DNA of 42,293 nucleotides, taken from Nitrososphaerota archaeon. GTDB taxonomy: Archaea; Thermoproteota; Nitrososphaeria; Nitrososphaerales; Nitrosopumilaceae. Under the pieces are notes generated by a model that worked only from the letters and a program-made list of their open reading frames with translations, was not told where the DNA came from and made no database searches. Below, piece after piece: positions 31,261-40,387 of this stretch (positions are counted from its first letter, which is position 1; every line of letters begins with the position of its first letter). The DNA is taken from positions 1 to 42,293 of the forward strand of contig JADFOW010000005.1 in the NCBI GenBank assembly GCA_022562615.1, given 5' to 3'. The position numbers and the translations under genes are program-made.

Positions 31261-32006
31261 CAGGAAAAGTCTATCTTGTCGGTGCAGGTCCGGGTGACAG
31301 TAAATTAATTACATTAAAGGCAGTGGAATTATTACAAAAAGCTGACGTGGTACTTTATGATAGGTTGGTAAGCAAAAAAATAATTTCCTTAATTCCAAAA
31401 TCTGCAAAAAAAATCTACGTTGGACGAGCAGTAGGAGATGATACAACTCATCAAAATATGACAAATGACTTGATGTTGAAACATGCAAAATCTGAAAAAA
31501 ATGTTGTTAGGTTAAAAGGTGGTGATCCAATTATTTTTGGACGTGGTGGAGAAGAAGCAGAATTTCTAAAGGAACACAAAGTGAAATATGAAATTGTTCC
31601 CGGAATTACTTCTGGAATTGGTTCAGCTACATATGCTGGAATCCCACTTACTCATAGAAACTATTCTTCTTCGGTAGTTTTTGTTACAGGTCATGAAGAC
31701 CCAGAAAAGAAAAAAGAAGCTGTAAAATGGAAAAGGCTTGCAAAATCAGTTGACACTATTGTAATTATGATGGGATTATCCAGAATTGATATTATTTGCA
31801 AGCAGCTAATTGCTGGAGGGATTGATAAAAACACCCCTGTTGCTGTAATACAAAACGGAACTACTCCACAACAAAAAATGGTTAAAGGAAATGTGTCAAA
31901 TATAGCAAAATATGTTAAGGCTGCAAAAATTACACCACCTACCAATATTATAATAGGCAAGGTAGTGGATTTGTCAGATACTTTAGGATGGAGAAAAAAT
32001 GCTTGA
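31257..32006 (+). CDS. cobA: Uroporphyrinogen-III C-methyltransferase
   Basis: 249 aa, single-domain SUMT type. Methylates uroporphyrinogen III at C2 and C7 with S-adenosylmethionine to give precorrin-2, the branch toward cobalamin, siroheme and archaeal heme. Motifs: VYLVGAGPGDSKLITLKAVE at the N-terminus, VVRLKGGDPIIFGRGGEEAE, VPGITSGIGSATYAGIPLTH, and PVAVIQNGTTPQQ. It overlaps hemD by 8 bp. Confidence 0.95.
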   Translation: MTGKVYLVGAGPGDSKLITLKAVELLQKADVVLYDRLVSKKIISLIPKSAKKIYVGRAVGDDTTHQNMTNDLMLKHAKSEKNVVRLKGGDPIIFGRGGEEAEFLKEHKVKYEIVPGITSGIGSATYAGIPLTHRNYSSSVVFVTGHEDPEKKKEAVKWKRLAKSVDTIVIMMGLSRIDIICKQLIAGGIDKNTPVAVIQNGTTPQQKMVKGNVSNIAKYVKAAKITPPTNIIIGKVVDLSDTLGWRKNA

Positions 32007-32796
32007 AGGAAAGATAATTGCTATCACCAGATCCAAAGAAGACTCTTCAGAATTTATTGAGATGGCTACAAAAAATAACGTAAGACCTCTTCCATTACCT
32101 ACAATTGAACTGGTAAGTAAGGGTGAAAAAATAGTTGACGAATTTTTAGATTCGCTAAAACAATATGATCCTGATTATTCAGTATTTATGAGCTCAAAAG
32201 CTGTAAGACTCCTTTTTGATACTGCAAGACAAGTTTCAAAATTTGAAAAATTACAATTAGCAGTGGCAAACACAATAGTGATAGCCGTAGGCCCTAAAAC
32301 TAAAGATGCACTGGAAAAAGAAGGAATCAAAGTTGCACATATGCCAAATACCTTCTCTTCAGTTGGTGTAGGGGAATTATTTACAAAATTACATGCAGTT
32401 GGGAAAAAAATAATTGTGCCCCGAAGCGGAGCCTCCACTCCATTTTTGAAAGAACTATTAAACAAAATAGGAATTGATGTAAAAGAAATTCTTCTATATG
32501 ATGTATGTGCGTTTAGGGACACGACCCAATGGAATGAATTTAGAGAACTTTTTGCTCAAAATAAAATTGACGGAATTGTATTTACAAGTGCATCATCAGT
32601 TAGAGCCTTTTTTGAGATAATGTCCAAGGATCATGAGAAAAATTCATTATTGGAAAATTTGCAAAAATCTTCAATTGTGGCTATAGGACCATTTACTGCT
32701 GATGAGCTAAAAAATTTCAATGTGAAAAACACTGTAGCTGAAGTGCATACGGTTCTTGGATCCTTTGACAAAATCAAAGAAACATTATTGCAATAG
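31999..32796 (+). CDS. hemD: Uroporphyrinogen-III synthase
   Basis: 265 aa. Closes hydroxymethylbilane into uroporphyrinogen III with inversion of ring D. HemD sequences diverge strongly, but the two-lobe layout is clear: lobe 1 begins IIAITRSKEDSSEFIEMATK and holds PDYSVFMSSKAVRLLFDTA; lobe 2 holds IVPRSGASTPFLKELLNKIG, IVFTSASSVRAFFEIM and SIVAIGPFTADEL. Context with hemC and cobA makes the call secure. It is the last gene of the run. Confidence 0.93.
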   Translation: MLEGKIIAITRSKEDSSEFIEMATKNNVRPLPLPTIELVSKGEKIVDEFLDSLKQYDPDYSVFMSSKAVRLLFDTARQVSKFEKLQLAVANTIVIAVGPKTKDALEKEGIKVAHMPNTFSSVGVGELFTKLHAVGKKIIVPRSGASTPFLKELLNKIGIDVKEILLYDVCAFRDTTQWNEFRELFAQNKIDGIVFTSASSVRAFFEIMSKDHEKNSLLENLQKSSIVAIGPFTADELKNFNVKNTVAEVHTVLGSFDKIKETLLQ

Positions 32797-32838
32797 CCTT
32801 GCAACAATCTTTTAAGCCACACTTTTGTACTGATTACA

Positions 32839-33735
32839 ATGCATTCTAAAAAGAAAATAATGCTAGATTCATTTTTGATACTGTTTACAATCTCTATAAT
32901 TGTTGTTGCAAGTCCTGCATTTGCAGATCATGCAACTGTGAGTGTTAGCGCTCCACAAGGGACTTCGGTTCCAGGATGTGAGGTGACAAACGAATGTTTT
33001 GTTCCATATGAGGTAACAATCGATGTTGGCGGCGAGGTAACATGGTCCAACGATGACACGGCAGCTCACACCGTTACTGCTGGAAGCGCAGCACAGGGAC
33101 CCTCTGGTGAATTTGACAGTAGCTTGTTTATGGCAGGAACAACTTTCTCACACAAATTTGAATCAGAAGGTGAATTTACTTACTTTTGTATGGTTCACCC
33201 ATGGATGGCAGGAGTAGTAACTGTTCAAGCAACTGAAGGAACAGAAATCGCACCAGGAACAATTATTGTTGGTGCTCCTCCGGAAGATGAAACAACAGTT
33301 TCTGGAATCTCTGAAGATGGCAAAGTACGTGCAGAAATTATAGTAAGTAATCCGGTAGCCAATGAAGAAATGTCACTTGAAATAAAATTTAGAGATTCAA
33401 GTGGTGGGGCTGTAATAAAAGATGCAAACTATGATCTTTTGGTTTCACAAAATGGTCAAGAGATTCTTTCAATTTTGGGGGCATATGAAGATGAAGGAAC
33501 TGGTATCCATTCAACTATACCTTTAGATTCAGTTGATCCAGTGGACATCAAAGTAACTATACTTGGTTTTGGACTACCAGGTGACGAAGAAAATTGGAGT
33601 GGACCACGAGGAGAAATTTTGATGTTTAATGTGATTCCTGAATTTGGAGTAATTGCAACAGTTGTAATGTTTGTTGCAATAGGAGCTGTTGTGTTGATGT
33701 CTTCCAAATACACTAGAGCCATACCAAAACTATAA
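32839..33735 (+). CDS. Secreted plastocyanin-like copper protein with PEFG-type C-terminal tail
   Basis: 298 aa. Signal peptide at 1-29 (ILFTISIIVVASPAFA). The cupredoxin domain (about 32-132) has an intact type-1 copper set: H77 (AAHTVTAGS), C117, H120 and M123 (YFCMVHPWMAG). A second beta domain (about 150-255) precedes IPEFGVIATVVMFVAIGAVV and a basic tail. PEFG followed by a membrane span and basic end is the thaumarchaeal PEFG-CTERM sorting signal. It is likely a surface-bound electron carrier, in keeping with the copper-based electron transport known in these archaea. Confidence 0.9.
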   Translation: MHSKKKIMLDSFLILFTISIIVVASPAFADHATVSVSAPQGTSVPGCEVTNECFVPYEVTIDVGGEVTWSNDDTAAHTVTAGSAAQGPSGEFDSSLFMAGTTFSHKFESEGEFTYFCMVHPWMAGVVTVQATEGTEIAPGTIIVGAPPEDETTVSGISEDGKVRAEIIVSNPVANEEMSLEIKFRDSSGGAVIKDANYDLLVSQNGQEILSILGAYEDEGTGIHSTIPLDSVDPVDIKVTILGFGLPGDEENWSGPRGEILMFNVIPEFGVIATVVMFVAIGAVVLMSSKYTRAIPKL

Positions 33736-33812
33736 CCTCTTTTTTTATTTTCTTCCGAATCTTTGGCTTCCTAACAAATAATTCAAAACTAAGTTAGATT
33801 AGCTTCATGCGC

Positions 33813-33868
33813 TAGTTTAGCTCTGCCTATTTAGCTGAACCTATTTTTCCGCATCTATTTATAATATA
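33813..33868 (+). promoter_or_regulatory. sufB promoter with 14-bp phased CTATTT repeats
   Basis: Four blocks follow at exact 14-bp steps: tagttt (33813), ctattt (33827), ctattt (33841), ctattt (33855). The last runs into ataatata and forms the TATA box, centred about 25 nt upstream of the second ATG of sufB (33886). The upstream copies could be regulator sites. Confidence 0.5.
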
Positions 33869-33885
33869 ACGGGGTTATGTTCAAC

Positions 33886-35286
33886 ATGGCAATTGAAAAT
33901 CTTGATATGGATCATTCAAAATATGATTTTAAAGATTCAACTGACATGTATGTACATCTCAGCAAAAAAGGACTCTCAAAGGATACTGTAATCGCAATCA
34001 GTAAAATGAAGGATGAGCCACAATGGATGCTTGACTTTAGACTAAGATCCTATGAGATATTTATGAAAAAACCCATGCCTACTTGGGGCGGAAATCTCAG
34101 TGCAATTGATTTCCAAAATATCTACTATTATGCAAAAGCAACTGAGAAGGTTGAAAAAAATTGGGACGATGTTCCTGCAGAAGTAAAAAGTACTTTTGAC
34201 AAGCTAGGAATTCCAGAAGCTGAAAAGAAATTCCTTGCAGGTGTTGGGGCACAATACGAGTCAGAAGTTGTTTATCATAGCTTAAGAGAAGATTTAGCAA
34301 AACAAGGAGTCTTGTTTTTAGATACTGATTCAGCTCTAAAAGAACAACCAGAGATTTTTAAGAAATACTTTGCTAAAATTATTCCTCCAGAAGACAACAA
34401 ATTCGCAGCACTAAACAGTGCAGTATGGAGTGGCGGCTCATTCATCTATATCCCACCTGGCGTAAAAGTTGACATGCCTCTACAAGCATACTTTAGAATC
34501 AATGCAGAAAACATTGGTCAATTTGAAAGAACATTGATCATTGTAGATGAAGGTGCAGAAGTGCATTACATTGAGGGATGTACCGCTCCTGTCTATTCTT
34601 CAGAATCACTACACGTTGCTGTTGTAGAACTAGTTGCACACAAAGATGCAAAACTAAGATACACGACAATCCAAAACTGGAGTAACGATGTTTACAATCT
34701 TGTAACAAAACGTGCTTATGCATATGAAGGTGCAACAGTAGAATGGATTGATGGCAACATTGGAAGCAGACTCACAATGAAGTATCCTGGCATATATCTG
34801 CTGGGTGAGCGTGCATATGGTGAAACACTATCAGTTGCATTTGCAGGAAAAGACCAACATCAAGATACAGGAGCTAAAATGATCCACCTTGCACCAAACA
34901 CTACCTCAAAAGTTACTTCAAAATCTGTAAGCAGACTTAATGGAAAATCAACATACAGAGGATTGCTAAGCGTTGCAAAGGGTGCTACCAATGTAAAAGC
35001 AACTGTAAGATGTGATGCCTTGCTATTAGATGACACATCAAAGACTGAGACTTATCCATACATGGAAATCAACCAAGAAGACGCCACCATCACTCACGAG
35101 GCGACTGTAGGAAAAATTGGTGATGATCAAATCTTTTACCTTATGAGTAGAGGATTTTCCGAAGACGAATCCCTTTCATTAATTGTAAATGGATTCATGG
35201 AACCATTTACAAAAGAGTTACCAATGGAGTACGCAGTAGAATTAAACCGACTCATCAAAATAGAGATGGATAATTCAGTCGGTTAG
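33886..35286 (+). CDS. sufB: Fe-S cluster assembly protein SufB
   Basis: 466 aa from ATG 33886 ([15 protein letters not shown]); the track starts three codons earlier at ATG 33877. The 33886 start is preferred because the TATA box is the right distance for a leaderless message. It is the scaffold subunit of the SufBCD complex. Recognised by [39 protein letters not shown], the beta-helix ending with [20 protein letters not shown], and [16 protein letters not shown], which holds the conserved Cys. Full length. First gene of sufB-sufD-Rieske-sufS-sufU. Confidence 0.96.
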   Translation: MAIENLDMDHSKYDFKDSTDMYVHLSKKGLSKDTVIAISKMKDEPQWMLDFRLRSYEIFMKKPMPTWGGNLSAIDFQNIYYYAKATEKVEKNWDDVPAEVKSTFDKLGIPEAEKKFLAGVGAQYESEVVYHSLREDLAKQGVLFLDTDSALKEQPEIFKKYFAKIIPPEDNKFAALNSAVWSGGSFIYIPPGVKVDMPLQAYFRINAENIGQFERTLIIVDEGAEVHYIEGCTAPVYSSESLHVAVVELVAHKDAKLRYTTIQNWSNDVYNLVTKRAYAYEGATVEWIDGNIGSRLTMKYPGIYLLGERAYGETLSVAFAGKDQHQDTGAKMIHLAPNTTSKVTSKSVSRLNGKSTYRGLLSVAKGATNVKATVRCDALLLDDTSKTETYPYMEINQEDATITHEATVGKIGDDQIFYLMSRGFSEDESLSLIVNGFMEPFTKELPMEYAVELNRLIKIEMDNSVG

Positions 35287-35302
35287 ACTAAAATGTTTAG
35301 TC

Positions 35303-36700
35303 ATGTCTCAAACCCTTTCGACTATTAGTATTAGCCACATTGATGAAATTTCTTCATCTAAAAATGAGCCAGATTGGCTAAAAGAATACAGGAAAAATTC
35401 TCTATCTGTTTATGAGAGCCTTCCAATTGAGACATCCCCACTTTACAACAAATACACTGATGCCAAAAAAATGGACCCACAACAAGTATCCCTGTCATTA
35501 TCAACAACTGATGCAATCCCAAGTTTTCTGCAAAAACGATTAGGAGAATTAGAAAAGGAAACCTGTGTTATACAAATTGGAACTCATATTCACAAAATCA
35601 ATATCTCTGATGAACTAAAATCAAAGGGACTTATAATCTCATCAATTGAGGATGCAATAAAAAATAATCCTGATCTAGTAAAAAAATCACTCGAATCCTC
35701 CGACTCTAAAAACGATAAATTTACAGCACTAAACAATGCAGCCTTTAATTCGGGAATTTTTATTCATATTCCAAAAAATCTCATACTAGACAAACCAATT
35801 CACATCCTAACTTGTTTGTCTGATGATGGCATATCTATAATATCCAGAAACATTGTATATGCAGATGAGAGTTGCGAGGGAACAATTGTTCAAGAACTCT
35901 ACTCAACAAAATCAGAAAAACAGCAAGCATATCTTGAATTATTTAACACAAATGTCGCGTCCAATGCTCAACTCGATGTGACAACCTTGCAAATGATGAA
36001 CCAAAGCACAGTTAACTTTTGTACTAGAAGAACAGACCTGGGACAAGATGCCAAAGTAAACTGGTATTCTGGATTGTTTGGTGCTATTTTGTCTAGGTAC
36101 CAAATAGAATACAATCTTAATGGTTCAGGTGCTTCTGCCAATGACTCTGAAGTAATCTTTGGAAACAATGAACAATCATTTGACATTCAAATAAACATAA
36201 ATCATGAGGCCCCCGCAACTGAGGGAAGAGTCGTTGAAAAGTCTATCCTTAGAAATAAATCCAAATCGCTGTTCAAAGGAATGATTAGAATTAAGGAGAA
36301 TGCAAAAAAATCAAACTCATTTTTGTCAGGACGGTCGATTCTATTGGACAAGGATGCAAAATCAGATTCAATTCCGGGTTTAGAGATTCTTACAAATGAT
36401 GTCAAGGCCACTCACTCTGCAACTGTAGCTCAGATTGACGAGGAACAACTCTTCTATCTTGAAACAAGATGTTTAAGCCATGATGAGGCAGAAAAAACAA
36501 TTATTGAAGGATTCTTGGAACCATTATCAAGAAAAATGTCTTTCCAAGTAAGAGCATGGATTGCATACCTAATTGAATCAAAATGGAATGACAAAGAATT
36601 AACAATAAACACTGATGAAGAACTTGCAAAATTTGTTGAAATTGAAGAAACTCGATACAACGAAGATGCGGAGATTGAGCAGCACTACAAATACAGGTGA
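35303..36700 (+). CDS. sufD: Fe-S cluster assembly protein SufD
   Basis: 465 aa, paralogue of SufB and its partner in the scaffold. Shares the beta-helix core (FNSGIFIHIPKNLILDKPIH, LFKGMIRIKENAKKSNSFLS, GRSILLDKDAKSDSIPGLEI) and ATHSATVAQIDEEQLFYLET, which carries the conserved His. It begins 16 nt after the sufB stop and overlaps the Rieske gene by 4 bp. Confidence 0.95.
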   Translation: MSQTLSTISISHIDEISSSKNEPDWLKEYRKNSLSVYESLPIETSPLYNKYTDAKKMDPQQVSLSLSTTDAIPSFLQKRLGELEKETCVIQIGTHIHKINISDELKSKGLIISSIEDAIKNNPDLVKKSLESSDSKNDKFTALNNAAFNSGIFIHIPKNLILDKPIHILTCLSDDGISIISRNIVYADESCEGTIVQELYSTKSEKQQAYLELFNTNVASNAQLDVTTLQMMNQSTVNFCTRRTDLGQDAKVNWYSGLFGAILSRYQIEYNLNGSGASANDSEVIFGNNEQSFDIQININHEAPATEGRVVEKSILRNKSKSLFKGMIRIKENAKKSNSFLSGRSILLDKDAKSDSIPGLEILTNDVKATHSATVAQIDEEQLFYLETRCLSHDEAEKTIIEGFLEPLSRKMSFQVRAWIAYLIESKWNDKELTINTDEELAKFVEIEETRYNEDAEIEQHYKYR

Positions 36701-37014
36701 TTAAGTTGTCTCAGTGGATTAAAGCTTGTAGTTTAGACCAAGTGAAAGATGGACAGCTGTTTGGATTTCATACTGATGATAAAAAAATTCTTTTGGCAAA
36801 CCTAAAGGGAAATATTTACGCAACTGATATGATATGTACACATGCAGAGGCCGACTTGTCAACTGGATTTCTTAGCGAAGAAGGAGTTCGATGTCCCTTG
36901 CATCTTTCTGTGTTTAATTTAAAAGATGGAAAACCGCAAAATCTTCCTGCTGAAAATCCACTAAAGACGTACAATGTTAAAATAGAACAAAACAAGATTT
37001 ACGTGGAGGTTTAG
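36697..37014 (+). CDS. Rieske [2Fe-2S] ferredoxin
   Basis: 105 aa with a GTG start overlapping the sufD stop. The Rieske cluster ligands are C47-T-H49 (DMICTHAEADL) and C66-P-L-H69 (GVRCPLHLSVF), with the normal spacing between the pairs. No membrane segment or fused domain, so it is a soluble single-domain ferredoxin of the biphenyl-dioxygenase ferredoxin type. Being inside the suf operon, it may supply electrons for cluster building. It lies 3 nt before sufS. Confidence 0.93.
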   Translation: MIKLSQWIKACSLDQVKDGQLFGFHTDDKKILLANLKGNIYATDMICTHAEADLSTGFLSEEGVRCPLHLSVFNLKDGKPQNLPAENPLKTYNVKIEQNKIYVEV

Positions 37015-37017
37015 ATA

Positions 37018-38262
37018 ATGCAAAGCTCACAAACATCTTTTGAAAATATTAGAAAAGACTTTCCAATTTTAAAGAGGACTGTTAGAGAAAATAAGGATCT
37101 TGTTTATTTGGACAATGCATCTACCACACAAAAACCGAACCAAGTAATAGATGCAATAACCGATTTTTATCGAAATCATAATGCTAACATTCACAGAGCA
37201 GTTTATGCATTAGCAGAAGAGGCGACTGAACTATACGAACAAACACGAGATAAGGTTGCAGATTTAATCAATATTAAAAACAGGAAAGAAATTATTTTTG
37301 TTAGAGGAACAACCGAGGCAATTAACCTAGTTGCATATGCATGGGGAAGAGATCATTTGAAGGAAAGCGACATCATCGTTACTACTGAGTATGAGCATCA
37401 TAGTAATATTGTTCCCTGGCAATTATTGACCAAAGAAAAAGGCGCAAAATTAGAGTACATTGGCATGGATGACGATGGTGAATTAATTTTAGATGACCTT
37501 GACAAATATCTTGCCACAGGTAAGGTTAAACTGGTTACCTTCAGTCTGGTGTCAAATGTTTTGGGAACAATTTCTGATGCTGAGAAAATAATATCCAAAT
37601 GTAAGGCTGCAGGAGTATTGACCTTGATTGATGGTGCCCAAGCAGTACCTCACATGAGGGTAGATGTTGAAAAATTAGGCTGTGACTTTTTTGCATTTTC
37701 CGGACATAAAATGCTAGGTCCCACTGGCATTGGAATTTTGTGGGTTAGAACATCAGTTTTAGAGACTATGAATCCATTTCAAGGCGGCGGTGACATGATA
37801 AGAGAAGTTCACAAATACGAAACAACTTGGAATGATTTGCCATACAAGTTTGAAGCCGGAACACCAAGCATTGCCGATGTTGTTGGATTTGGTGCCGCAA
37901 TCGACTATCTTTTAAAAATTGGAATGGATAACATTAGACAACACGAAATTGAATTGACCTCCTATGCTCTGGAGAAACTATCTAGTGTTAAGGGACTACA
38001 CATCTATGGAACAAGGGATATCTCAAAACGTGGTGGAGTAATTTCATTTAATTTTGCAGATGTCCATCCACATGATGTAGCCCAAATAGTAGATGGAGAA
38101 GGAATAGCAATAAGATCCGGACACCATTGCGCTCAAGTGCTTATGGAAAGACTAAACGTTGCTGCTACATCCAGAGTAAGCTTTTACATTTACAACACAA
38201 AAGAAGAGATTGATAAATTAATCAACTCATTAAACAAGGTAGCGAGGATTTTCAAACTTTGA
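37018..38262 (+). CDS. sufS: Cysteine desulfurase SufS
   Basis: 414 aa, group II cysteine desulfurase. PLP enzyme that takes sulfur from cysteine as a persulfide. D205 (LIDGAQAV) and Schiff-base K231 (FSGHKMLGPTGIG) hold PLP. The catalytic Cys is C371 in RSGHHCAQVLM. YLDNASTTQKP and YEHHSNIVPWQ are family blocks. Its TGA overlaps the TTG of sufU by 4 bp. Confidence 0.96.
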   Translation: MQSSQTSFENIRKDFPILKRTVRENKDLVYLDNASTTQKPNQVIDAITDFYRNHNANIHRAVYALAEEATELYEQTRDKVADLINIKNRKEIIFVRGTTEAINLVAYAWGRDHLKESDIIVTTEYEHHSNIVPWQLLTKEKGAKLEYIGMDDDGELILDDLDKYLATGKVKLVTFSLVSNVLGTISDAEKIISKCKAAGVLTLIDGAQAVPHMRVDVEKLGCDFFAFSGHKMLGPTGIGILWVRTSVLETMNPFQGGGDMIREVHKYETTWNDLPYKFEAGTPSIADVVGFGAAIDYLLKIGMDNIRQHEIELTSYALEKLSSVKGLHIYGTRDISKRGGVISFNFADVHPHDVAQIVDGEGIAIRSGHHCAQVLMERLNVAATSRVSFYIYNTKEEIDKLINSLNKVARIFKL

Positions 38263-38699
38263 GCAACGCTGACATTTATCATGAGATGATTATTGACTAT
38301 TCAAGAAATCCAATCAATTATGGAAAAATCGAAGACCATGATGTTACTTTTCATGACTCTAACCCATTATGTGGGGACAGCATCGATATTGACATGAAAT
38401 TTAATGATAACAAAGTATCGGATATTAAATTTCATGGCAAAGGCTGCGCTATTTGCATGGCTTGCTCGTCAGTATTGACAGAAATTGTAAAGGGCAAAGA
38501 AATCGATGAGGTCAGAAACATCTCAAAAAATGATATTCTAAGTGAACTGGGCCTTGAACATCTACAAGCGGTACGAATAAAATGTGCATTACTCTCACTC
38601 AAAGTTCTAAAATCTGCTCTTTACTCTTATCTTGGAAAGCATCTGAAAGATTCTCAAGATGTAGATACGTTAAAAGAAGAGGCAGCAAACCTATACTAG
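38259..38699 (+). CDS. sufU: SufU/IscU-type Fe-S scaffold or sulfurtransferase
   Basis: 146 aa with TTG start (MSNADIYHEMIIDYSRNPIN). Ligands are C38 and D40 (NPLCGDSI), C63/C66/C69 in GKGCAICMACSSV, and C109 (VRIKCALLSL). The Cys-Asp-Cys-Cys set is that of SufU, which binds zinc and relays sulfur from SufS. It follows sufS with a 4-bp overlap. Confidence 0.93.
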   Translation: MSNADIYHEMIIDYSRNPINYGKIEDHDVTFHDSNPLCGDSIDIDMKFNDNKVSDIKFHGKGCAICMACSSVLTEIVKGKEIDEVRNISKNDILSELGLEHLQAVRIKCALLSLKVLKSALYSYLGKHLKDSQDVDTLKEEAANLY

Positions 38700-38702
38700 T
38701 AA

Positions 38703-39050
38703 ATGAGTACATTTACTCCATCTACTCCAATTCAACTACAAATTAGAAAAATTATTTTTGAAAAATACAATAATGTTGATACTAAATTTACCAACGATGA
38801 AATCTTTGAAACAATAAAGCTGGGAGGAGATTTTGATTCTTCTTGGTTAATTGATGATTTAGAACCCTACATCAATGAGATTTGTGATTCCGGTCTTGCA
38901 AGAAACATTGCACAAAACTTTACAACAATCTGGCTTAAGCTCTTTGATTCTGTTAAAAAACGTCATTGTAATTCTTGTAACAACGAAATCTATCTGAGTG
39001 AATCTGAAAAACAAATATGCCCTAATCCTTCCTGTAAGGAAACACTTTAA
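38703..39050 (+). CDS. Small zinc-ribbon protein after sufU
   Basis: 115 aa. The N-terminal 90 residues are helical (IQLQIRKIIFEKYNNVDTKF). The C-terminus HCNSCNNEIYLSESEKQICP with NPSC gives a CxxC and a C-x4-C, a probable zinc ribbon. It begins 3 nt after the sufU stop, so it belongs to the operon by position; a role in Fe-S assembly is only inferred. It overlaps pgk tail to tail by 4 bp. Confidence 0.7.
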   Translation: MSTFTPSTPIQLQIRKIIFEKYNNVDTKFTNDEIFETIKLGGDFDSSWLIDDLEPYINEICDSGLARNIAQNFTTIWLKLFDSVKKRHCNSCNNEIYLSESEKQICPNPSCKETL

Positions 39051-40270
39051 CTTCTATGTCTTATTGCAGCCTCTTCCAATGCTTTGATCATTGGAAGCCT
39101 TTCACCGGTAAGATAAAGAACTAGTGCACCACCTGCTGTGCTGACATGATTTATCTTATCTGTTAATCCTAGGCTCTTTAGAACTGAATTCAAATGTCCT
39201 CCACTAACTATTGTGGTTGCCATTGAATTTGCCACCGTCTCTAGCAATCCTTTTGTTCCAAAGCTAAAGTTTTCTTTTTCAAAAAATCCTGCGGGACCAC
39301 TGATGAAAACAGTTCCGGCACCTGCAATTAATTTTGAATAGAAATCTAATGTCTTCGGACCTAAATCATAAATTTTATCTCCCTTGGAAATTTCTCTTAC
39401 GTCCATCTCCACTCTTTCTCCATCCTTGTCAATGGCAATATCTACTGGTGTGGAAAAAACATCTGGATACTCTCCTATTAGAAAATGAGCCTTTGCTACT
39501 ACCTCTTCTTCTCTTTCTATGCCTAGCGGAAACTTGATTCGTGCCTGGGCACGCATGAATACATTTCCAATTACTCCTGTAAGTAAGACGTGGTCTGCAC
39601 GTCCGTTTTGAATCAACAGTTGGATTGCCTCAAGTCTATCTTGCACCTTTGAGCCTCCTAAGACAATAACATGTGGTGCCTTGGCAACTGTCATTATTTC
39701 ATCAAGATTTCTAACCTCCCTTTCGGTAAGACGTCCTGCACATGAGGGCAAAATTTGTGGAAATCCCACAATTGACGGATGTGATCTGTGAGCGCTTGGA
39801 AATGAATCTAAAACACAAAGATCAAAGAGTTTGGCTAGTCTACTTACCATGATGGTTTTTGAGGCAGCTTCGGGTGAGAATTCATAATTTTCTTCAGCAC
39901 ACAAACGTAGATTATCTAAAAGTAACACTTCACCATTTTTCAAATTTTTAATTTCATTTTGTGCAGCAATTCCAATTACATCTTCAATATACTTTACTTT
40001 TTTATTCAATAGTTTTTCTAAAACTTTGGCGTGCTTGTCCATTCTTGTATAGTCTTTGTTTCCAACTCTTCCTTGGTGGGACGCAACCACTACTTTAGAT
40101 TCCTTTAATGATTGAATTGTTTCAATTACTTCTTCAATTCTTTTGGTCCCAGTAATTTCCAAGGTTTCGGAATCTATTGGACAATTCATATCTACTCTTA
40201 AAAAAACGGTCTTATCTTTAAGATCAAAATCATCTAGTGTGAGGACCTTCACGATCCCTCTATTATCCAC
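39047..40270 (-). CDS. pgk: Phosphoglycerate kinase
   Basis: 407 aa, archaeal type. Interconverts 1,3-bisphosphoglycerate and 3-phosphoglycerate, serving gluconeogenesis in an autotroph. Blocks: TVFLRVDMNCPID, SHQGRVGNKDYTRMDKHAKV, the substrate Arg SFPSAHRSHPSIVGF, nucleotide motif VLGGSKVQDRL, and STAGGALVLYLTGERLPMIK at the end. The listed start is GTG 40270-40268. An alternative GTG six codons in would give the more usual N-terminus MKVLTLDDFDL. Confidence 0.96.
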   Translation of the reverse strand: MDNRGIVKVLTLDDFDLKDKTVFLRVDMNCPIDSETLEITGTKRIEEVIETIQSLKESKVVVASHQGRVGNKDYTRMDKHAKVLEKLLNKKVKYIEDVIGIAAQNEIKNLKNGEVLLLDNLRLCAEENYEFSPEAASKTIMVSRLAKLFDLCVLDSFPSAHRSHPSIVGFPQILPSCAGRLTEREVRNLDEIMTVAKAPHVIVLGGSKVQDRLEAIQLLIQNGRADHVLLTGVIGNVFMRAQARIKFPLGIEREEEVVAKAHFLIGEYPDVFSTPVDIAIDKDGERVEMDVREISKGDKIYDLGPKTLDFYSKLIAGAGTVFISGPAGFFEKENFSFGTKGLLETVANSMATTIVSGGHLNSVLKSLGLTDKINHVSTAGGALVLYLTGERLPMIKALEEAAIRHRS

Positions 40271-40387
40271 TTGGTTAAATTCTTTGAGCCGATCAGATTT
40301 CTGAAATCTCCATAGGAACCAGATGATTTATTTCAAACTTTTTTTAACTAGGAAAAATTAAAAATGATGTCTATGTGGTTTAACTAA

